From the NCBI RefSeq assembly GCF_020520425.1, contig NC_079488.1, positions 86,037,285-86,101,284 on the forward strand: a DNA stretch of 64,000 nt, read 5' to 3'. The translations under genes were made by a program, and so were the position numbers. Source of the stretch: Spinacia oleracea (taxonomy: Eukaryota; Streptophyta; Magnoliopsida; Caryophyllales; Amaranthaceae). The first letter of the stretch is position 1. The number at the start of each line of letters is the position of its first letter. Shown here one piece after another: positions 1 to 10,792 of this stretch. A model generated the notes under the pieces. The model was not told the origin of the DNA, made no database searches, and saw nothing but the letters and a program-made list of their open reading frames with translations.

Positions 1-619
1 CCAGGTAGCTCGAGGTCTTTGGTAGCTTGATTTTACTACAGACGGGTATTCTTATTTGAAGAAAACTTCGTAGAGTGCTCAATCATGAATTTACTGCTTC
101 CTAAAATCACCTTGCAAATCTGTAGACATACCAATTTCAAAGTCTAGATTAGGCAAACTATACTAAACAAGCTCAATTAATCACACGCATATTCAATTTC
201 TATGGGTTCAATCCTACATTACCAGATTAACTGGTAAGCCAAAAACGATCCTGATTTAGAAAATGCAAACTACAGTCATAAAACCCAACTCCCAATCTGC
301 CAATCAGCAAATCCCAAGTTATATCTCTATTATATAAGTGAAGAGTTGAGGTTATTTAAGTAAATCCACTTTTGGTGTCCCCTTTGCATTACTAAAATAC
401 CCTCCACACTTATAGAATAGAGAATATAAAGAACAATTTACCCAATAGGAAAAGCAAAAATAAACATATTAATCAATCAAGCCCCTTGAATAAATTCTTA
501 CCATTTTAATCATTCTGTTTATATGCGTTCTGCTCTATCTAACTTATCTGTTTCTTATATTCGTACACAGAGTATATTTTTACATATTATTTCAGGTTTA
601 ATTGTAATAACACAAATCT

Positions 620-659
620 GTTTCTTATATTCGCATGCATCGTGTGCATATAAGACTAG
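620..659 (+). mobile_element. Helitron-type 3' terminus
   Basis: A GC-containing short hairpin-like stretch (GCATGCATCGTGTGC) is followed by an AT-rich spacer and CTAG at 656-659, then T. This is the usual layout of a Helitron 3' end (hairpin about 10 nt before CTRR, insertion before T). A similar end is at 2,496-2,499. No 5' end was identified, so the element may start left of the window. The call rests on the terminus alone. Confidence 0.4.
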
Positions 660-2464
660 TACTTCTATAAGGGAACTCATAATGTGAATTTATTAATTGC
701 ACTTTTGGTATCCCGAATAAACCACAATACCCTTAATGATATTATAAATAAATAATAAATCCAATCATGCTAAAACGTAACGTGTTATAAATGTTATATT
801 GCCCTTTCCCAATCAAATAATCAATCACTCCATTATGTTGATTAATTATCCTGATCACGCCCAAAACTCGTTTATAATTTCCTATAAGTAGCATAATACT
901 CCAAATATTCCAATCGAATAATAACTGATTAGGAAAGAAAACAAGAAAGTAAAAAAGTATCTCAATAATACCTCAAAATTTTCATATCATCCTAATCACA
1001 TACGTCAATCACGATTAAATTATAACATCAATAAAACAGCAAAACACGGGAAAAAACGAAGAAGCTGCAAATCGTATCAAAGAAACATGCCTCAACTTAA
1101 GAAAATTACAATTATGCAAATCATAAATATCACATAACGCTCAATCAATTAATAATTCAAATAATTTTCCATGAACAGTGGTACGCATAAGAACATCCAA
1201 ATCATATCTGGAAATTTTCTCGAAAGTCAATTAAAACAATCGTACTCACAATTACACCCAAAAAAATTAAAATTAAAATTAATGACATATTAAGTATCAA
1301 ATAACAATATTAACGAATTATGTAAAATAACAAACGCACAAAATCAAGAAACAACCAATATTAGAAAAAAAATATTAAAAAAAAAAAAAAAATCAAAGCA
1401 TAGAAGCTTACCATTCACTAAAAATAATCTTTTAGTTTTAATTAGCTCAAATGGTATTTCAAATAAAAGATAAGTGTTTACATTTTTGCAGCCTAAGTGA
1501 CGCAAATGAGTAATGGAAAAAATATTCTCAATTTGGATCCAAAGCTTTTTCGCGCGTGTTACCTCTTTATCTAGAACATTATTATATTGTTGGTTATTTG
1601 TTGCAAATCGATTCGACTTAGAAGTGCATGCGGTTAGCCAAACATATTGCGGGAAATATAATAAAAACAAGTGAAACATTTCTTTTTAGTTTTATTTTAT
1701 TTAATTTGTATTACATTGTTAACTATTTCTATGTTTGCTACATAGACAATGTAGCCTTTTTCTCTACAAGAACTTTGCGAATTTTTTTTTTCCCTTACAT
1801 ATTGTTTGATGTTAAAAGATGCATGTAATATTGTAATTTTTTTTTTCTATTTACCTTTTTTTTATAATTAAATTAATTCATTGATAAAAAGTCATACGAC
1901 ATCTGCATAGAGATTTGAATCTAACAAATATACATAACAATCGAATCAAATAAAAACTTCCTTTCACCATATAGCTACGATCGTAGTATATCAAACATTT
2001 TGTATACCCTCTTTTATATCGCTGTGAATTACATCCTTTTTCGACGAGGGGGTCTATAGATCTGTTGTAGCTAGACGTGACAAATATGATTTCCGTCTGA
2101 TTCGTCTGATTGTAGTCGAAAGATTGACCTCCTCTTCAATCTCGCATAAATCTTTACCAAAAAAACAATCTGAATGAAAGTAAACACACAAAACTTAACT
2201 AGAATCAAACCCACCACAGAGGTACTTACTAGAATCAAACCCACCATAGGGGTACTTACTACACTAAACTGAAATTATATAGTTTTATTGAGATCTAACG
2301 CAAAAGAACTAAACAGAATTTAAGAGAAGGGGCGAAAATAACCAAATTTCCGAAGAAAATTGGCTATTTCCGCCCTAGAAAACCCTAATTTTTGTAAACC
2401 CTAAAAAGAGAGAGAAAAGGGGAGAGAGAGGGAGAGTATCTTAGGATACGAGATTTTTTTCTAT
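660..2464. other. AT-rich intergenic sequence, no gene seen
   Basis: No open frame here has recognisable protein similarity; short frames near 1,344-1,828 are low-complexity and lysine/phenylalanine rich. A stretch around 690-740 resembles one around 360-420 (both contain 'CACTTTTGGT' followed by a CCC/ACCC block), suggesting two related repeat copies. Around 2,390-2,440 there is an 'AACCCTAA' type stretch and a purine-rich GAGAGA tract. This could be a captured 5' UTR or simple repeat, but I cannot assign it. Confidence 0.5.
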
Positions 2465-2499
2465 TTACCTTTGCACGCATGACGTGCATATAAGACTAA
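2465..2499 (+). mobile_element. Helitron-type 3' terminus (CTAA)
   Basis: GCACG-CATGA-CGTGC forms a perfect 5-bp hairpin at 2,473-2,487, followed by ATATAAGA and CTAA at 2,496-2,499, then T. The spacer after the hairpin is the same as at 643-655, so this looks like a second copy of the same Helitron family. The 5' end is not identified. Confidence 0.45.
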
Positions 2500-2522
2500 T
2501 AGTAAGGTAATAATAGTCGCAA

Positions 2523-2560
2523 CTAGTTTTGAAGCCCGTGCGATGCACGAGTTTCATTTT
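2523..2560 (-). mobile_element. Helitron-type 3' terminus, minus orientation
   Basis: On the plus strand the sequence reads A-CTAG (2,523-2,526), a short spacer, then CCCGTGCGATGCACGAG, a hairpin with arms CGTGC/GCACG. Reverse-complemented this is hairpin-spacer-CTAG-T, the Helitron 3' end rule. It lies 24 bp from the plus-strand Helitron end at 2,499, giving two ends facing each other. The far (5') end was not found. Confidence 0.4.
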
Positions 2561-2831
2561 ATTTTTTATTTTATTAACTGTTTTGTATATATGTTATTAG
2601 GTTGTGTTATGGTGAATGAATGAGTTTCGTTTCAATAGTGTTTTTGGATATGATCGATGAGAGTTGAGATATGAATCGTTTTAGAGATAATGTCTTCCGG
2701 TCATGTACGTTGTATTTCAAGTTGTCCAATAGTTGTAGTTTCTAACTTTTCACTATAACAACAATAATATAAGAAAACATATATTTAGAGTAAACATAAA
2801 AATTATGAGTGAACATATATTAAGATTGAAC

Positions 2832-3338
2832 CCAGGCCCGGCCCTGGGGGTTGTTTTGAGGGGCAACCGCCCAGGGCCCCGTGGGAGAAGGGGCCCCGAA
2901 ATCGGAAAATGAGTTATATAATATTAAGAAAGCTAGATTGTAATACTGATGAGTTGTAGCACAGTTGGTTTTAGAAGAGTTTTGGTGTAACAGGCGATGC
3001 GTGATCGAGTCCGCCAAGGCCCATTTATTTGAACACTGTCATTTTGCTTTGGATTCCTTGCTTTTTTTTTCTTTTCTAACCGAGATTCCATTTACATGTA
3101 CTCCGTATTTACCTTAAAGTGGGTCATTTTCCATGTTGATCGAACTATTATTTTTGTTGTGTTAGATTAGTTTTTTAGATGCAAGCAAGTGTTAGCTAGA
3201 TTGATGATATCAACTTATAAATTATGAACTACGAGTACTAAATTAACCGGTACATTTAAAAAATTTGTCGGACATGAATGTATTAAGGGCCTCTGTCTAA
3301 TTTTCGCCCCGGGCCCATAAACAGTAAGAACCGGCCCT
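2832..3338. mobile_element. hAT-like non-autonomous element with 8-bp TSD
   Basis: The element is flanked by an exact 8-bp direct repeat GATTGAAC (2,824-2,831 and 3,339-3,346), the TSD length of hAT transposons. Its ends are short GC-rich imperfect inverted repeats (CCAGGCCCGG at the left, AACCGGCCCT at the right), an unusual GC spike in AT-rich surroundings. There is no transposase frame. Inside, 2,957-2,968 resembles a Pol III box A and 3,003-3,012 a box B, so a tRNA-derived segment may be embedded. The TSD is seen; the superfamily is inferred. Confidence 0.6.
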
Positions 3339-3830
3339 GATTGAACTACATTCATATTTTATGCATGGAGTGTTAGTCTGTCAATTAGGATAAGGACGGT
3401 GTTGTGCAATTTCACAATACGTCGAAACTTAGCACCAAGGAAAGGTAAAGAGTTGATACAAAGTACTCCGTAGAAGATTCAACCGGACAAAATTATTAAT
3501 AAGTATAAGTTCTCCCTGCATTTTATCATCCCATTATTCTCATGTTAACTTAACATAGTTTAAGGCTCTAGCTGGATATTGCACCTTACGTTAAAATTAA
3601 ACATGAGATTTAACTCCTGCTAACTTCTAACCAAAACAATCATTTTGAATCGATCACCAAGAAATAAATCACTTTTTATGGAAACGAATTTGGATGCTAA
3701 TATACGAAGTATAAAAATCATATATATAAACTATACCTCCATATCTCTTTCAATTTACGAACCTCCAGAATATCAAGATTTATATATATCATGGATCAAA
3801 GATGTGGAGGTATAGTTCATATATATGGTT

Positions 3831-3972
3831 GTGATTGTGTATAGGTTAATTGAACAATAGGATCAATGTGATAATCAAATTAAAAGTCAAAGATGTGATT
3901 GTGTATGGGTTAATTGAACAATGCGATAAATGTGATTGTATATGGGTTATGAGTTGAACAATACGATCAATT
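3831..3972. repeat. Short imperfect direct repeats
   Basis: A motif GTGATTGTGTATGGGTTAAT followed by GAACAAT recurs with variation at about 3,831, 3,895 and 3,932. Spacing is irregular (64 and 37 bp). No coding or RNA function is visible. Confidence 0.6.
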
Positions 3973-4190
3973 TATAGAACTTAATCAATTATAAATTTGA
4001 ATATGATTAGAACTTTCAATTCCTATTTTAAAGAGTTGTTAAAATACAGTGAGTCCATAACTTTAAGAGGAGTTGAATTGCCATTCAGTGAGTCTATAAT
4101 GTACGAAGTGTTTCATACTCGTACTAATGAAGAGTTTGAGTTTGACCATCCTCGTACTAATAACACATACGTGTTTGTTGTTATTTAGTG

Positions 4191-4517
4191 CTCCCTCCGT
4201 CCCGGAATACTTGACCTGTTTTCCTTATCGGGTCGTCCCTTAATACTTGACCTGTTTCTAAAAATGGAAATATTCTAACAATATTATATTATTTCTCACT
4301 CCACCCCTATTAACCCACCTACCCCTACTCCATACAAAAAATAATTAAAAATTCAACCCATACTCTCCCCCAACCCCACCTCTTAACTCACCTCCCACTA
4401 ACTACATTAAAATAATACCCCACTATCAACTACTACCTATTAAATTAAATAAGTCAATTCAAGTCCCTTAAACTCTGTGCCGGTCAAACCGGGTCGAGTA
4501 TTCCGGGACGGAGGGAG
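4191..4517. mobile_element. Stowaway-like MITE (Tc1/mariner)
   Basis: The left end CTCCCTCCGTCCCGGAATAC is matched at the right end by its reverse complement (GTATTCCGGGACGGAGGGAG at 4,498-4,517). This terminal sequence is characteristic of plant Stowaway MITEs. Length is 327 bp and there is no ORF. TA lies directly right of the element; on the left TA is present but offset by three bases (TAGTG), so the exact TSD is imperfect. Confidence 0.85.
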
Positions 4518-4561
4518 TAGTATTATGATGCTAGGTACTCCGTATCACTTTAGGGAGAAAA

Positions 4562-4706
4562 GTTTTGGATTTGGGTTAGTCAATAATGTGAAACAGAGGA
4601 TAAATAATTAAAGATTTCATAAATCATTATTTAAAAGTTTTGGATTTGGGTTAGTCTAATGTGAAACAGAGGATAAATAATTAAAGATCTCATAAATCAT
4701 TATTTT
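4562..4706. repeat. Tandem duplication, about 75-bp unit x2
   Basis: A unit beginning GTTTTGGATTTGGGTTAG starts at 4,562 and again at 4,637, each ending in AAATCATTATTT. The copies differ by a few bases and a short indel, so the duplication is fairly recent. No function is visible. Confidence 0.8.
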
Positions 4707-4967
4707 ATATTAATTATTATGGATTATCTTTTTGTGACATGTATTTTGCTCTTTAAACAAAAAGGCTATACTAGAAAACACTCAGTATTGATAAATCGAT
4801 AACATAATTAGAATATGTATGTGACACTAAGTAACTATGTGACACCTAATTATCTACGTGACATTTGATTTTTTTAATTCAAAAAATAAATTAGAAATCT
4901 TATTTTTTATTGGCTTAAACCAATAGTAATCCTAGGTGGCGCTATAATATTTCAGCAAATATGCCTC

Positions 4968-4970
<3 letters not shown>

Positions 4971-5033
<63 letters not shown>
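4971..5033. repeat. (TA)n microsatellite
   Basis: About 31 uninterrupted TA dinucleotides. It lies in intergenic repeat-rich DNA with no gene on either side. Confidence 0.97.
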
Positions 5034-5037
<4 letters not shown>

Positions 5038-5410
5038 TTAGATTTGCGACAAATACTTATATCGCAAATATTACGTGATAGGTTGACATGCCACTTATTA
5101 AAACTGGTCATTAGAGATTTCCTAGCGTAAATGCAATACTATTAGAATTTAGTAAATTGGTAGAAATATTTAATAGTCTAATTTGCAAAAATTATATGTA
5201 TATATTATTTAAGAAATTATATATACATATATTTGTAATTTTGTTATTTATTCTCCAACTTCCATAACTAATCTCTAATTCTCTATCCACATAAGACTCA
5301 GAGATGAGCGAATTAATCTCTATCATCTTCATCTTAGTTGATAAAAGGTTAAGAACATATAAGAGGATTAACATCATACTACATGACAGGCAACATCTAT
5401 CTATTACTTC

Positions 5411-6977
5411 GTACTATATATACTAAAAGATGCATCAGCAATGACACATGTTACGTCCTGGTGAGTCTTTGGCATTTTTTCATTTTTTTTTGCCGTGTAA
5501 TGCATGTTATAAACATCTTTATATTATATTCTTTTCAAAATATATGAATATAGCAACATACATTTTTTATACTACGTAATATTATTTTTTTACAGTTTCA
5601 TTTCTATTTCTGAACAATCAATAAATAATTACACTACTTTATTTTTTATTTTATTTTTGTTGTAAATGAGCCACAAGGGCAATAATAAATTCGAGCCTGA
5701 GACCTATCGTACACAGACCCTCAATCTTAACCACTAGGCTAAGACATCATCGGTACTTTATTTTAAAATAATACCAAAAATGTTACACGTTTCTTCTTTG
5801 CGAGAATGTTTGTGGCACATTTTTAACTAGCATGATCAATAAATATAACTATCAATCAATCCATCAATTACTATATACTTAAAGACACGCAAAACTCCCT
5901 CAAAAAAAAGACACACAAAACAATGCACGTCATCTCCTGCTGCGTCATGTATTTTTTTAATTAATAATATATGATATGGATATTTTTATGGAAAAAAAAT
6001 AATCTACATTGGGAAAAAATTATATAGAAGTCCGTTAAGGCTTAAAATTTTCCCATAGTAAGCCTCAACCATCAATAATCATCAATAACTGTATACTAAA
6101 AGACACACCAGAAATGACACGTGTCATCTCCTGCTGAGTCTTTAGGTTTTTTTTGTTTTTTTAATTTAAAAATGTTTATTAATAAAACTATAAAAATGGA
6201 GAAAATAATTTGATGTAGCTATCAATTCTTATTGTAGAAAGATAATTGTAGCCCATGTCATGTCTCTCATATGCATTATATAAATTATTATTTGAAAATA
6301 AGTACTCTGTATTGATTAACTTAAAAAAGAAATAATTTACAAAACTTTTTAACAACATTTTAAACTTCATTGTATTATATTAATTTAATAATGACTTAAA
6401 ATCCTGTTGTCTTATAAAAAATGAATGTGTCGTATCTTCAAAAAAAATATGTAATGAAATTAATAATTTTTTTTTTTTTTTGAAGGAATGAAATTAATAA
6501 TTTAAGTAAAGAAATAAGCTGGAATATGGGTGAAAAGGGGGAAAACAAAAAGTTGCGAAAAAAAATTAAATATGAGAAACTTTGTATAGAGAACTGAAAG
6601 AAAAAAAAAAGGCAAATTGTTGCATTATATTGAAAATAAATATGAGTACACTTATTTCAAGGATTATAAATTTAGATAAATTTAGTTAACTTAAGGCTTT
6701 GTTTTATTTGACTTATTTTGTCTGAAATTATATTATCTCAGCTTATTTTATTTGAAAAAAAACTTATTTTGACTGAAATAAACTAATTTATGTGTTAAAA
6801 TATCTGAAACAAACTTAATTTTAGGAAAAATTAAATCAATTAGTATTAATGAACTCATTTACGAAATAAATTTTATTTTATTAACTTTTCTGTAAATGAT
6901 TATTAAATTATTGAAAGTATTACATAAAAATATTTATGAAGTAGTAATAATCGTGCGTTGCACGAGTACTAAACTAG
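5411..6977 (+). mobile_element. Composite of Helitron-like copies
   Basis: The right end carries CGTGC-GTT-GCACG followed by ACTAA and CTAG (6,974-6,977) then T, a textbook Helitron 3' end. Three related left-end-like sequences precede it: around 5,411 (TATATACTAAAAGATGCATC), 5,864 (TATATACTTAAAGACAC) and 6,090 (TATACTAAAAGACACAC). Each is followed by a similar 'CATCTCCTGCTG.GTC' block and a T-run. This suggests nested or repeated insertions of one small family. Which start pairs with the single clear end is unresolved, and no helicase frame is present. Confidence 0.5.
5655..5745 (-). repeat. tRNA-like / SINE-like segment
   Basis: On the minus strand a box-A-like TAGCCTAGTGGTTAAG (5,741-5,726) and a box-B-like GGCTCGAAT (5,697-5,689) are spaced about 30 nt apart, the arrangement of a tRNA-derived Pol III promoter. 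The segment does not fold into an intact tRNA by eye, so a SINE head or decayed tRNA relic is more likely. Confidence 0.4.
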
Positions 6978-8440
6978 TATATATAATTTCTTAGATCAAT
7001 CAAGAAAGCGTCTTTTTGCTTAATTGAGTTTTCATACTTTTTCTTTGTCTTTCTATTTCACTAATTTTAACTGATTTTAATACTAGGTTTAGAATATCTT
7101 GCAGGGGAGTTCGGAGTATGTCTTGTTTAAATAAGACTTTGCTTATGAAATAAGTTTGGCGGTAAAATAACAACCTCAATTTTATGTTGGTTGAGGTTGT
7201 TGACCATTTTTTTTTGAAAACACTAACGACTGGAATTCGGGCTTCTCTGATAGGTCGTGGGTTCTCTTGGGGTGTGCAAGGAATGGAAAGAGCAAGTAAT
7301 CAACAAGTAGAGATTGAGAGTTCGAGGAACTAGCTAAGTTGTTTGGGTCTTAGCTAGGGAATTACGAGTCTTCAATAAGGCGCAATCACGCAAGGGCCGA
7401 ATTGTGATTAAATTCTAGGAATGATTTGTGAAACGATTAGGCTGGGTTTTAGGTATGAGTCGAATGTGCAGACATTTATTCATAAAACGGTAGGTACTTT
7501 CTCGATTTTCGGCGAAAATTGGCTTATGACTAGTCACAGAATAACTATTGAGATAAATTTCTACTCCAACTCGAATTACCTCAAAATTTCTCGTAGATTA
7601 ATCAAGAGATACATCCATTTGATGTCAATCATTTATCATGTTTCTAAGGAAGTCTATTTGAATCATGTGGTGCTCATAGATCCACCTACAACTAAAAAGT
7701 TAGAATGTGGTGTGTATAAGATTTGAACCCGCAACTTTAAATTTCAACATTTGAGACTTGTCCATAAACTATACTACGTATCATACGAAGTATTATATAT
7801 TCTATCTGCAAATTAAAAATTGTTATTATTACTTCCTATAATAAAGAAAGCTATTTCACTATAAGATTTTCTCATAATTTCATGGATAAATAATTGTTAT
7901 ACATGTACATAGTAATAACTTGGAGCATCTCCTTACAAAATAAAGGAGGATACAATGTCGCTAATCTTTGTAAAATCCAATGTTGTGGAGGTCATACAAC
8001 CACCAAGACAAAGGCCCACAGACACCCCACACTAGTTATATCCTCCCTTGACTACTTATTATTGCTTACATGCTAGCTGGTTATATATTCACATCACAAA
8101 GAGTGGAAGATGAACAAATTAATAAAATAGTGAAAAGAACAAAAACGTGTATCACGTGGGAAAATACTTACTGAAATAATAGAGCCATTTCTGATTAAAA
8201 GAATAAAATAAATCTCAATTATTGTACTCCATATTGTATGTATTTAATTAGTTAAATTAAATAGATCTTCATTTCTGATTAAATCTCAATTATTGTACTC
8301 CATATGGTATGCATTTAACCATTAATTTATCATATTTTGAATGTGAAAAAAAATTATAAAAGTTGATATTTTGAAATGCATATCGAAACCAATCTAACAT
8401 AATCTTACATAATACTCCGTAATGTTTTGATATATATAAT
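6978..8440. other. Intergenic, no gene recognised
   Basis: AT-rich DNA. The longest open frame (7,421-7,726, plus) has no motif I recognise and starts in a region resembling decayed retrotransposon leader sequence. Nothing supportable as a gene, RNA or intact element was found. Confidence 0.5.
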
Positions 8441-8895
8441 AGGAAAATTTGTCAAATACAACCTAATAAAGTTGTCTATTTGCCAATTACAACCTCAAAT
8501 TTTTATTTTTATCAATTACAACCTTAAACTTATACATCAATTTTAAATTACAACCCAAAACTATTTTTCGGCAAAATCACTGGAAGATGATGTAATAATG
8601 TTATTAAAAAAATAGTTACATATTTTCTATAAAAAATTTAAATCGATAAATAAGAATTAAATCAAAAAAATATAAAATAATCGAAAAAAATATTTTTTTA
8701 CTGATATTATGTACTTCATAATTTTTTTTAATAACCTTATGACATCATTTTCCGATGATTTTCGCCGGAAAATCGTTTCGGGTTGTAATTTAAAATAGAT
8801 GTACAAGTTTAAGGTTGTAATTGGCAAAATTAGAAATTTGAGGTTGTAATTGGCAAATAGAGAACTTTATTAGGTTGTATTTGGCAAATTTGCCT
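8441..8895. mobile_element. Long-TIR fold-back element (MITE, Mutator-like)
   Basis: The left arm begins AGGAAAATTTGTCAAATACA. The right arm, reverse-complemented, begins AGGCAAATTTGCCAAATACA and continues to match for well over 100 bp (about 8,441-8,575 against 8,760-8,895), so the element could fold into a near-complete hairpin. ATATAAT flanks both sides directly (8,434-8,440; 8,896-8,902). The arms contain the repeated phrase TACAACCT. No coding capacity. The Mutator-like assignment rests on long TIRs and is tentative; the TSD is short and AT-only. Confidence 0.75.
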
Positions 8896-9632
8896 ATATA
8901 ATAATGAGAATTTACGGTCAAAGTTTTCATACTTTGGACATATTCTAAGACGTAAATAACTTTCAGGAACTGAGTTAGTATTTAAAAAGTGTATATCGAT
9001 ACAAGTATAATAAGATCTCACATGATTACATTTTTCTTACGTGTAAATTAGAAATGATGGTCAAAAATCATAATCTACAAGTCAAAGTAGAGCAATATTT
9101 CGAAAAAAATTAAAGGAAAAATAAAGTGATAAATCTCTTTATAACAACTAACTAGTTTGTGGCCCGGGCGTTGCTCCGGGTTTTACTTTTAGTGGGATTT
9201 ACTTATTTTAAATATGTGCATATGTGGTGCTATTATCTGATTTCCATGCAAGATCAGTGGTCGATCAACAAACTTCCTTCCCATATCCGAAAATCAAAAC
9301 AAATTCGAGTTCTCTTCTTCATGATTAGTTGATTATTATACTCTTGTCAATGTTTCTCTCTTCCGCACTCATAATTACACTCCATTACCCTAAGTTTTTT
9401 TAATTTTTAAGCTTAAGTTGAGAAGAGAAGAATTGTACATTTATAAGTTAAGTAATTAATTCCCTTTTGTTTGTTTTTTTACCTTTAATTCATTATTATT
9501 CATTTTAAAAAGGTTGTATTTATTATTTAAATAGAAAGATATAACATCATTGTGGCTAGCTAAGATGGTAAGAATGGTAACTTTTAATTCAAGAGGTCTA
9601 GTGTTCAATCCTTGCTACATACTTTTTGGTTG

Positions 9633-10726
9633 TGTTGATTCCTGGTTTTGATGATGACAAGCTTACCTTCTACTAATAGTTCGTTTTGGAGAATGTCAGG
9701 AACAGGTTAATATTTAAAGAAGAACAAATGCAACAACCGAAGCAAGCTAGGGAGCTTTGAAGTAATTAAGTTCAAAGTACGTGGCAAGATTAAATCAAGG
9801 ATCAAGTCAAGCAAATTCTATAAGGGTCGAAAGGTATAAGACCAATGTAATTTAGTACATGCTTAGTATGGGAACAGAGTATTTTGAAGAGTCCTAGTTA
9901 TATCGTGAAACGAAATAAATCAGTTTTACTTTTACAAAAAGATAAACGTCAAATGTTTTAAACTGATTTTACAAAACTGTTTGAAGTTATACTCTTGAAT
10001 TTGAGTTAACATATAACTCTCAAAATACGAAAAGATTGATTTTACCTAAACGCGTTTGAAGTAAGATTTGCGAAAATCTATCTATTAAAAAGAGTCCTAA
10101 ACTGGGTTGGATTTGAATCTAGGTTAAACACTTGGATTCGTATAAATACAACCTTTGTTCTTTGCGAAACTTTTTATCAGACTTATTTACATCAACCGGA
10201 AGCTTTCAGGTATCACCCTTAAAGTCTTAATCTTTAAAGAAGTCTGTTCCTGTTCCCATATAGAGCAGTATTTGTTACTTGGTCTTATATCGTATGTTAA
10301 GTAGTTTATTAATTCTTATACGTTTGATTAAAGTGTTGAGTTATTGTATGTTAAGCTTGAGTCAGGCTTACTTGAGCAAGAGAGTAGATCTCACGAGAGA
10401 TCAGTGAGTAGGAACAGTTGAGGGACTGTTTCCATAAGGGAAGGAACAAAGAGGGTTGTTCCTAGTCATCTGCAATCAGAGGCGATTGGCAGATTGTGGC
10501 CCGAGTAGATTAGGTTTGTAAAGAAACTAAGTTGTTTTGCCTAATTAGTAAAAGTGTTTAAGTCCCCAAAGGGGCCGTGGTTTTTTCCTCTCTATTGGGC
10601 CTAGAGAGTTTTCCACGCTAAATCTTGCTTGCATATTTTACTATTTCTGTTCCTTGTAGTTTAATTTTTATAAATACGTAAAATATCAATTCACCCCCCC
10701 TCTTGAGGAACTCTGTAAAACTAACA
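9633..10726 (+). repeat. 5' LTR of copia element 1
   Basis: 1,094 bp, starting TGTTGATTCC and ending AAAACTAACA. A TATAAATA box at 10,141-10,148 probably sets the transcription start, leaving a long R-U5. A T-rich/C-run segment (CACCCCCCCTC) sits just before the LTR end. Differs from the 3' LTR at five positions, including one extra base near 10,408. Confidence 0.95.
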
Positions 10727-10728
10727 AT

Positions 10729-10742
10729 TGGTATCAGAGCCA
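10729..10742 (+). other. Primer binding site (initiator tRNA-Met)
   Basis: TGGTATCAGAGCC begins three bases after the 5' LTR end. It is complementary to the 3' end of plant initiator tRNA-Met, the normal minus-strand primer for copia elements. Confidence 0.9.
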
Positions 10743-10792
10743 GAACCCTTTAAACTGCAGGTAACGCTGACGGGAAAAACGATTCTGAAGCT

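Noticed and set aside
1344-1828. Two opposing ORFs in AT-rich DNA
   Set aside because: Low-complexity Phe/Leu/Lys composition without motif; likely chance frames.
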